From: Gonocerus acuteangulatus
Lineage: Eukaryota; Arthropoda; Insecta; Hemiptera; Coreidae
Reading direction: 5' to 3'
NCBI GenBank assembly: GCA_946811695.1
Contig: OX328132.1
Span: forward strand, 122,873,906 to 122,937,905
DNA length: 64,000 bases
This document shows positions 55,760 to 64,000 of the stretch, one piece after another. Positions within the stretch are counted from its first letter, which is position 1. Each line of letters opens with the position of its first letter. The position numbers and the translations under genes were made by a program. Below the pieces are notes generated by a model. The model searched no databases and was not told where the DNA came from. It saw only the letters and a program-made list of their open reading frames with translations.

Positions 55760-57005
55760 GCGGACCTGTATCGCTTATTGTATCTACCATGTTGGGAATG
55801 CTGGGCCTCCATACATTGTGAATGATTGATTGTAGGTTTGAGCTAAAGTCCTAAGCGGGCCTGTATCGCATATTGTATCTAACATGTTGGGAATGCTGGG
55901 CCTCCATACATTGTGAATGATTGATTGTAGGTTTGAGCTAAAGTCCTAAGCGGGCCTGTATCGCTGATTGTATCTTACATGTTGGGAATGCTGGGTCTTC
56001 ATACATTGTGAATGATTGATTGTAGGTTTGAGCTAAAGTCCTAAGGGGGACTGTATCGCTGATTGTATCTTACATGTTGGGAATGCTGGGCCTCCATACA
56101 TTGTGAATGATCTATTGAAGGTTTGAGCTAAAGTCCTAAGGGGGAATGTATCTCTGATTGTATCAAACATGTTGGGAATGCTGGGCCTCCATACATTGTG
56201 AATGATTGATTGTAGGTTTGAGCTAAAGTCCTAAGCGGGCCTGTATCGCATATTGTATCTAACATGTTGGGAATGCTGGGCCTCCATACATTGTGAATGA
56301 TTGATTGTAGGTTTGAGCTAAAGTCCTAAGCGGGCCTGTATCGCTGATTGTATCTTACATGTTGGGAATGCTGGGCCTCCATACATTGTGAATGATCTAT
56401 TGAAGGTTTGAGCTAAAGTCCTAAGGGGGAATGTATCTCTGATTGTATCAAACATGTTGGGAATGCTGGGCCTCCATACATTGTGAATGATTGATTGTAG
56501 GTTTGAGCTAAAGTCCTAAGCGGGCCTGTATCGCATATTGTATCTAACATGTTGGGAATGCTGGGCCTCCATACATTGTGAATGATTGATTGTAGGTTTG
56601 AGCTAAAGTCCTAAGCGGGCCTGTATCGCTGATTGTATCTTACATGTTGGGAATGCTGGGCCTCCATACATTGTGAATGATTGATTGTAGGTTTGAGCTA
56701 AAGTCCTAAGGGGGACTGTATCGCTGATTGTATCTAACATGTTGGGAATGCTGGGCCTCCATACATTGTGAATGATCTATTGTAGGTTTTAGCTAAAGTC
56801 CTAAGCGGGCCTGTATCGCTGATTGTACCTAACATGTTGGGAATGCTGGGCCTCCATACATTGTGAATGATCTATTGTAGGTTTGAGCTAAAGTCCTAAG
56901 GGGGAATGTATCTCTGATTGTATCAAACATGTTGGGAATGCTGGGCCTCCATACATTGTGAATGATTGATTGTAGGCTTGAGGTAAAGTCCTAAGCGGGC
57001 CTATA
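55760..57005. repeat. 95-bp satellite array, about 13 copies
   Basis: Units contain CATGTTGGGAATGCTGGGCC, TCCATACATTGTGAATGATT and GAGCTAAAGTCCTAAG. Variants TATCGCATATTG, TATCGCTGATTG and TATCTCTGATTG recur in that order at 56240-56430 and partly at 55860-56145 and 56525-56905, indicating an emerging 285-bp trimer. It abuts the Penelope-like remnant. Confidence 0.94.
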
Positions 57006-57211
57006 TGCCTGTGTGTTTCAAACAGTTTAACTCCCAGAGAACGTAAGAACTTTTCGGAAGACAAACATTCCACGAAGAGCAAACAAAACCCATCCCTAAA
57101 CTATTTGCCCAAAGGGAGTTACCCTCAGTCCTCGCTTGCCCTCGCCCCTATCCTTCTTCCTATCGGGCCTTTCACTGAAGTAAGCCTTCATATGAGGCAG
57201 TGATTCTTATG

Positions 57212-58186
57212 TTTTAGCGCGGTTCCTCCCTCCCTTCATAGGGAGGGACCCCGCTTATAAGGTTGACCTCATGAAACAATCCGGAAGTGCCGACTAGAAA
57301 AGTTTACGTTTCAAAACCCCTAGAGAACGAAAATAACGGTGTTTTCTGTATATATGTGCGAAAAAAAATTGTTATGCTTAATTCATGTGCTTGCAAGTAC
57401 TCGTTTTATAGGTTTATTCGCCAATAAAAACGAATGAAACCATTTTTAAGGCGATAGCTTTAACCGTTTTCTAGAAAAGTGGAAAAATATTTGTTGAATC
57501 AAGTTTTTGGTTTGGGTACTTAGAATCATGGGATTCATTTACAATATTTTCTGCATGTTTGAAATTCATGTAAACAAAGATGTTTAAGGAGTTAAGGAAG
57601 GATTAAAATAAAATATTTTATTTTTAGACATGAAACGTTTTAGGAACTTTATATATTTTCCTTAATGTCTTGAAAACGGTTGGGAATCTTGTTAAGCGGA
57701 AGGTAACCATTCGAAAGCTTCCTTAATGTTCTACAAAAAAGATTCGGAAGCAATTTTCGATTAGGCGATGTCAATCGGAGAAATAAGTGCTTAAATCTTC
57801 AAATGGGTTTGTTTTGTTCCTTTAAACCGGTTTTTGTAGTTGTTTAGCTCACTTTTTAATTGGTTGTTTTTTTTTTTTATAATGGGAATTATTTGTGGAA
57901 TGGTTACTATAGTAGAAGAGTACAAGAAAATTTTAACATTTTGATATTGTTCAAATCATTGAACAGTAAGATCAGTATCTATAGGAGTGGATGAAGGGTG
58001 CTGCCTGACCATTTTTCTGTCAGGTAGAGTTGAGCGTCTGGGCGGACCTATTTGAGGTCATAAATTATTTTATGAAAGTCTAACCAAAATTATAACTGTT
58101 TCTATTTCAATATTTCCAAATGACATTAGGATTAGGAACGGAACCGCGCTAAGATGACGCAGTTCCTGCGAGTCGGATTTTTTAGT
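57212..58186 (+). mobile_element. Helentron-like family A copy 5, without (TA)n
   Basis: Left TTTTAGCGCGGTTCCTCCC with its hairpin; right GGAACCGCGCTAAGATGACG, CGCAGTTCCTGCG and GTCGGATTTTTT. Where other copies have (TA)n it has a short GTATATATG, so the microsatellite is not essential to the family. Confidence 0.72.
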
Positions 58187-58211
58187 TCCAACTTGAGTAA
58201 AGGAATAATTA

Positions 58212-58906
58212 CACCGGTACACAAAAAAAAAGGAGTGTTAATTTAATATATTCTTAGGTATTTCGACACGCTGAATCCGAATCGGGAGTCCGTTTGACCC
58301 CATCATGTGAGGTTTAAGGGAATTTGGAGTTCAAATTTCGTATAAAAACGCTAAAGAAGAAATAACTAGAGCTTCCATTGTTTAGAGGGTCGATAAATTC
58401 AAATCCGGGGTCTGTTTCGGCATAAAATTATGGTCATTTCAAGGGGAAATATGTTTATTCTGCCAAACAGGTGCACTCAGAAATTCATTTTTCGAAAACA
58501 AACAAATTTGACCATGAAATGACCTTCAACCTGATCCCGGATTTAAAGTCAGCAACTCCCAGAACTTATTACCTTAGTAGACAAGTTGTAAGAAGCCACA
58601 TTATCGTATTTTTGCATTTTGTATTGGAACGTAACGTGACCTTGAAATGACCTTCAGGAATAAAATAGGAAAAAACCGCATATCTGGACGTCAAATGTTT
58701 TGTTCTTTCAGAATCTGCAGTCAAAAATTCATTTTTGGCAACATAAACGTATTTTCCCTTAAAGCAGACCCCGGATTTGAATTCAGCGAATCCATGGAAT
58801 ATGAAATTTGAACTTTAAATGTCCTGGCGTGATGGGGTCAAACGGACTCCAGATTTGGATTGACCGTGTCGAAATACTTAAGAATATATTTCTATGTGCG
58901 CCGGTG
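58212..58906. mobile_element. Foldback element with CACCGG...CCGGTG ends and TTA duplication
   Basis: TTA at 58209-58211 and 58907-58909. Arms of about 130 bp are inverted (CACCGGTACACA/TGTGCGCCGGTG; TTCTTAGGTATTTCGACACG; GAGTCCGTTTGACCCCATCA). The interior repeats ATCCGGGGTCTG-like words. It has no coding. CAC...GTG ends with a TTA/TAA target resemble those at 52604, so both may belong to one superfamily. Confidence 0.75.
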
Positions 58907-58909
58907 TTA

Positions 58910-60030
58910 TGATCCGCGCTCATTGAGGACCAGCGAGAATGAAAAGTAATTCCATCGCACACATCTGTTATTTTCCAAATTTTATATTACAATAAATTGA
59001 ACATGACCATGTTCTTGTACTTATGAACTGTTACATCTGTCGTTGACGGATAACTAAAGGAAATTCGATAATACGCAAATTTGTTACACGCTATTTTTGC
59101 TAATTTGTTTTATCTCAATGCCATATTATGAGAAGAAAGGATAGAAGTCATGTTTGAACAGATGACAGGTCGCACATCTGTTTCAACGGTTCAATTTCAA
59201 TTTAGTGCACGTTTCTTTCGAGTTCAAGACGCATCTACCTCAAATCAAGTGCTAGTATGTAAGGCATCGAGGAAGGTACGTTATTTTCATTTTTTCGTTA
59301 ATGTATTTGCATAAAATGTATTCTATAATATCTGTTTGTTATTTTAAAATTAATTATTTTGAGGGCATTAATTTCTGTGAGAGGCATTCAAATACTTATT
59401 TTTTTTTGTGGTGACAATACGCATTACAGGTATTTTTATCTACCTTCTAATTTTTTATCTACCGGTCCTCTAATCTATGAGAGACGGCTTTGTCCGCCAT
59501 TCCTAAGACTGACTTCAATGAGAAAGGTTGACATCAGGCTTACCACCTCGTGCCCATATGCTTATTGCTCCCGACACGGTTATATTCGGTGTTTCTTATG
59601 CCAGTAGCTTCTCTCATGGTCTATGGTAATCCGCTGTCCTTGGCGTTATCAAGTTGTATTTTTCGGAGCATATTCTATGCCCAGTTCAAGCTTTTATTCT
59701 GCAGGCTGCCCTCTCGGCGAATGGTGGTGATTTTCCCATAATTCCCTAAATTCTCTCCTTAACCATTTTCCTTTCTTCTTACCCTTCAATGCCGCTTACC
59801 TGGAGGTGAATGTCCTAATGGTAAGGCTGATTATGCTATTTACAATATGTAGATCATTATTTTATGTTTTCTGCGCTCGCTGGTGATCCAAAACATTGAA
59901 ACCTGATATCCCCTCCGTTTACCACATAGTAAATTTCCTTATTTAATCCTAAACGACTTACCCCCTCTTTGGATCCAGCCATATATTCCCGTGTAGAATC
60001 CTCCTTTCCTAAACCTATCCATGAAATATA
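58910..60030. other. No supported feature
   Basis: 59345-59760 has two overlapping plus-strand frames of moderate complexity but no recognisable domain; it may be an unrecognised decayed element. The rest is AT-rich. Confidence 0.45.
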
Positions 60031-60034
60031 AATA

Positions 60035-60405
60035 AAAACAGCCTCGTAACAGGTAGAGAGTGTAGAGCCATCAGATCTTGACCATATTGCACACTAGTGA
60101 GATAGTGAGGTCAGTATATGCTTCGGCTCCCTAATTTTCCCCTTTGTGGGTACCCATTAATAAATTAACCCAATAGTGACCGTAGCTTTCTTTCCCCAAA
60201 AGTTTCTTGAAACATTTTTTAGCTGAACATCTACTAGCCCGCTGGGTACTAATGGGTTAATTAAAAAGTGGGTGGGCCTAGGGACGGTCTAGGATTCTGA
60301 ATCCAACCCATGAACGAAGACACCAGAAGAAATAATCTTTGGTACGCCCAAGTTTGAACTCAAACCCTTCAGCATATTAATCGAGTGCTCTAACACTTAT
60401 CGTGG
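60035..60405 (-). mobile_element. Decayed SINE family G copy with internal insertion
   Basis: CTCGTAACAGG, CACTAGTGAGATAGTG, CTAATTTTCCCCTTTG, GGGCCTAGGGACGG and GAACGAAGACACCAGAAGAA appear in inverted family G order. About 90 bp unrelated to the SINE (60150-60240) interrupt it, with GGGTACCCATTAAT and GGGTACTAATGGGTTAATT at its edges. Confidence 0.65.
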
Positions 60406-60424
60406 TCTTCCTTTATCCCTCAGG

Positions 60425-60690
60425 CTAGTGATGGGCGATATGAATCGATCTTTTTAACACGATATATCGATTTTTGAATCGATCTCTAAGGGCCGATCTT
60501 TTACTGAATCGATCTTCAAGGTCCAATCTTTTTAAAGAACCGATCTTCAACGTCTAATATTTTTAAAGAATCGATCTTCAACGTCCAATCTTTTTAATGA
60601 ATCGATCTTCAATGTCCAATCTTTTTAAAAAATCGATCTTCAACGTCCAAACTTTTTAAAGAATCGATCTTCAAGGGCCGATCTTTTAAA
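60425..60690. repeat. ~31-bp minisatellite next to a hAT-like end
   Basis: TAGTGATGGGCGATATGAATCG resembles hAT MITE ends; the matching right end was not found. Seven units with GAATCGATCTTCAACGTCCA and ATCTTTTTAAA follow. Confidence 0.65.
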
Positions 60691-60774
60691 AAACAACAAT
60701 AACATTATTAAGCGATTCAATACCTTCCGATTTTCCATGTAGAAGGTAATATAATAAAAATAAGGTTTCAAAGT

Positions 60775-61275
60775 AGGAGGGGTTACTCCGCACCGAAATG
60801 ACTATTTTCCTCATAGCGCGCGTAATGTCTGTTGTATTCTAACGAAACTCGGTATAAGTCTTAGGTTTGTAATGAGAAACAGGTGTTGTAAAAATGAACT
60901 AAATCGGTCTATCGGTAGGGGGGTTTACTTTGTACTATGTTTAAATAGAACGCAGTAGGAGCACCTCTGTCTCGATATTAATTCTCAGTTCTACAACTAG
61001 GGGTGCTGAATCCCGTTCCTGCATCAGATCAAAATACAAAAATTTGAAGTTTTCGTGTATTTATTAAGTTCTTAAGTACCACTCCTACAGAAAACTCTGG
61101 AAGGAAATGAATTACAAAATTAATAATTGAATCATTTGCTCATTACAAATGTAAAAGAGCAGAATATTTCATTTATATAGGTTATTTGAAGCAAATTATT
61201 CAGGAATGCAGTATACACTACCCAAATTCTAAGAAAGTGCTTTGTTATGCAGCTCATCAGAGAGGGGATTTTTTT
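60775..61275 (+). mobile_element. Diverged Helentron-like family B copy
   Basis: Opposite orientation to the other B copies. CTATCGGTAGGGGGGTTTAC, GAATCCCGTTCCTGCATCAG and TTCTAAGAAAGTGCTTTGTT lead to GCAGCTCATC and a T run. Strongly diverged, so an old member of the family. Confidence 0.55.
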
Positions 61276-61488
61276 TAATTGTGTATACTTATTTGATAGG
61301 TGAATAATACTGCCAAAGACCATGCCAAAACGTTCGAAATACAGATTTTTTTGAAAATCTTACGTTTTCTCGAATCCCAAAAATTCCTTGACTTCCTTAC
61401 CGCTGACAGCGTAGTTAGCTCCGGAAACACATACCCCCTTCCTTCTCCGTATCGCTCATCTAGTCTCCATCAGCACACATACACAAAT

Positions 61489-61550
<62 letters not shown>

Positions 61551-61553
<3 letters not shown>

Positions 61554-63252
61554 GGTGTCCCGTAAATGTCTAGTCATATTGTGAGAGGTGATAGGGGACC
61601 TTTAGGGGAACAAAAAATTTTCTATGACGATTTACCGAATTCTCGCCCAAAAGGGAGAAAACGTCATTTTATTGTTTTATCGAGACAAACGTGGTTTTTA
61701 GAAGAATAGTCGTTGTAGCTCCGTCCCAGGTGGTTCTACTAGAAAGGAAGTGCAACCATTCGAAAGCTGAGTAAATTTACTATAAGACTAGTTGGGAGTA
61801 AACGTAAAAAGGAATGAATGTAAGTATGTATATCTTACCAAAAGAAAGCTATTCTAAATTTCCTGGCATTTTCTTGATATTTCTTTCCTGCGTTACTCCT
61901 AAATGGGCAGGATCTGAGATTTCCGGGTTTCAGAAAAACATCCTCATTTAAGCAGCTTTCCATTCATGTATCACTACCCTGTGTTATTGAAGTATGTGAA
62001 CGATTTAAGTACAAAAGTTTTAAAAAAAACATGGATCTGTGAAAAGAAAATTATATTTTTTTCTTCAGTTTATTCAAAAAGCTGAAGAGAATTATTTATT
62101 TCTATACATGTTTACATAAATATTAAGTAAATATTACTTAAAACAATATAAAAAATTACTTCCACGAATATAAAAAAAAAAAAAAAAATCCTAAAACAGT
62201 AAATAAATAAAATACACATTTATTTTGAATTTATTAATTCAGGTACGTAATACTGGGTCCAGGAAGCGGCCATTAAGGAACCCCAACCATACATTAACCT
62301 AAAAAAACATTATTATTTTTACCTAGATAACGCATTTTGAACACATTTTTACAGGACTATGTACATCTTATTTATGACGGATAGGATATTTAGTTACCAC
62401 AACAAACACACGAGAATCCCAGTGAGGCTCACAAGCGTAACCGTCAGTATCAATTCAAGGTAAAGCATTTGTTTTCTAAATACCTGTAAAAATGTGTTCA
62501 AAATGCGTTATCTAGGTAAAAATAATAATTTTTGAGGTTAATGTATGGTTGGGGTTCCTTAATGGCCGCCTCCTGGACCCAGTATTGGTTACCTGAATTA
62601 ATAAATTCAAAATAAATGTGTATTTTATTTATTTACTGTTTTAGGATTTTTTTTATTGGTTTAAGTCAATATTTACTTAATAATTATGTAAACATTTATA
62701 AAAATAAATATTTCTCTTCAGCTTTTTGAATAAACTCAAGAAAAAAATATAATTTTCTTTTCACAGATTCATGTTTTTTTTAAAACTTTTGTTCTTAAAT
62801 CGTTCACATACTTCAATAACACAGGGTAGTGATACATGAATGGAAAGCTGGTTAAATGAGGATGTTTTTCTGAAACCCGGAAATCTCAGATCCTGCCCAT
62901 TTAGGAGTAACGCAGGAAAGAAATATCAAGAAAATGCCAGGAAATTTAGAATAGCTTTCTTTTGGTAAGATATACATACTTACATTCATTCCTTTTTACG
63001 TTTACTCCCAACTAGTCTTATAGTAAATTTACTCAGCTTTCGAATGGTTGCACTTCCTTTCTAGTAGAACCACCTGGGACGGAGCTACAATGACTATTCT
63101 TCTAAAAACCACGTTTGTCTCGATAAAACAATAAAACGACGTTTTCTCCCTTATGGGCGAGAATTCGGTAAATCATCATAGAAAATTTTTTGTTCCCCTA
63201 AAGGTCCCCTATCACCTCTCACAATATGACTAGACATTTACGGGACACCCTG
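61551..63252. mobile_element. 1.7-kb near-palindromic foldback element with TA target
   Basis: Ends CAGGGTGTCCCGTAAATG and its complement, each next to TA (61549-61550, 63253-63254). The two arms, each about 780 bp, are inverted and almost identical (GGTGATAGGGGACCTTTAGG, GAATTCTCGCCC, CATTCGAAAGCTGAG, GAAATCTCAGATCCTGCCC read in order). They are separated by about 130 bp of unique spacer (about 62345-62485). It inserted into a (TA)n tract. No transposase frame. Shares only the first 11 bases with the 46222 foldback. Confidence 0.9.
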
Positions 63253-63272
63253 TATATATATATATATATCAG

Positions 63273-63383
63273 TCTTGTAACAGGCAAGGAGGGCCCTAAG
63301 GGGCAGATACTATACAGGATCTGAGTAATGATGGCACACTAGGGAGATAGTGTGGTCAGTACTAAGCACCGGCCGCCTGATTT
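63273..63383 (-). mobile_element. SINE family G 3' fragment
   Basis: AGTCTTGTAACAGGCAAGGA, GGGCCCTAAGGGGCAGATAC and GAGATAGTGTGGTCAGTACT match the complement of the family G tail. It is cut off at CGGCCGCCTGATTTA by the family A element. Confidence 0.75.
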
Positions 63384-63519
63384 ATAGCGCGGTTCCTCCC
63401 TCCCCCATAGGGAGGAACCCCGCTTATAAGGTTGATACAATGAAACAATCCGGAAGTGCCGACTAGAAAATTTCGCGTTTCAGAACCCCTAGAAACCGAA
63501 AATAACGGTGGTTCAAATT

Positions 63520-63585
<66 letters not shown>

Positions 63586-63601
63586 CATATATATATGTAT
63601 A

Positions 63602-63655
<54 letters not shown>

Positions 63656-64000
63656 CTGTTCGCTCTCTAGGTAGAAGACGAATGGTCCGATTTTGTTGAA
63701 ATTTGGTACAAAAATCTGTCGTCCAATTTGAAAGGTCAAGTTCGTTAACCAGCAAAATCCGCCCTCTGGAAGATGGCGTTTGGGGCGAAATTCGCGCAGA
63801 AAAAATCGTAACGCTTACGTTTTTGAGTTCATAAGCTTGTAAGTACTCGTTTTATAGGCTTCTTGGGCTAGGAAAACGAATGAAACCATTTTCAAGGCGA
63901 TAGCTTTAACCGTTGTCGAGAAAATTGGAAAAATAGTTTTTGAATACCGTTTTTGGTTTGGGTACTTAGAATAACGGGATTCAGTTGAAACCTTATCTGC
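63384..64000 (+). mobile_element. Helentron-like family A copy 6, runs off the window
   Basis: TAGCGCGGTTCCTCCCTCCC with hairpin, then GGAAGTGCCGACTAGAAAAT, a long (TA)n tract (about 63523-63652) and the family body (CAAGTTCGTTAACCAGCAAA). The insertion is inside the SINE fragment on its left. The 3' end lies beyond the window. Confidence 0.72.

Noticed and set aside
59359..59741. Two overlapping plus-strand frames of 82 and 63 codons
   Set aside because: No motif or family similarity recognised; length is expected by chance in 64 kb.

Overview
The window is AT-rich, gene-poor eukaryotic DNA, most likely from an arthropod and probably an insect. That placement rests on Jockey-type and RNase H-bearing LINEs, an arthropod-type DDE transposase, copia remnants, tRNA-derived SINEs, long (TA)n tracts and Helentron-like elements resembling Drosophila DINE-1. 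No host gene, spliced gene model, rRNA or genuine tRNA gene could be supported. Every convincing reading frame belongs to a transposable element (TE), and most of the window is TE sequence or tandem repeat.

Layout. 1-3.2 kb: low-complexity DNA and two copies of Helentron-like family B. 3.5 kb: a hAT MITE with an 8-bp target-site duplication (TSD). 4.7-7.3 kb: SINEs, and a LINE fragment in which a 26-residue segment was tandemly amplified nine times. 7.7-10.6 kb: Helentron-like family A, an RNase H LINE relic and two hammerhead-like hairpins. 12.6-19.6 kb: five tandem arrays, SINEs and dispersed repeats. 19.6-21.4 kb: a duplicated family A copy. 21.6-25.5 kb: a nearly complete Jockey-type LINE on the minus strand (ORF1 and ORF2 overlapping at ATGA). 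26-34 kb: foldback elements, a copia integrase relic, SINEs and a palindromic hAT MITE. 35-38.2 kb: a 107-110 bp satellite with a dimeric higher-order domain. 39-42.6 kb: a family B copy nested in an inverted-repeat element, then a Penelope-like insertion with inverted arms carrying hammerhead-like cores. 46.2-47.1 kb: a foldback element. 49.7-55.8 kb: a four-level nest of transposons. 55.8-57 kb: a 95-bp satellite. 57-64 kb: family A and B copies, a CAC...GTG foldback, and a 1.7-kb near-palindrome with arms of about 0.8 kb.

How the parts relate. The Jockey-type and RNase H-type LINEs probably supplied the reverse transcriptase that moved the SINEs, which have 8-15 bp TSDs. The A and B families have no coding capacity but share one end architecture: subterminal inverted repeats, a central (TA)n tract (absent from copy A5), and a terminal hairpin before a T run. 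They were presumably mobilised by an autonomous Helentron elsewhere. The foldbacks likewise need transposases in trans. The most informative observations are the nested stack at 49.7-55.8 kb, the empty-site proof for the family B element at 39.2-40.5 kb, and the hammerhead-like motifs in the Penelope-like arms.
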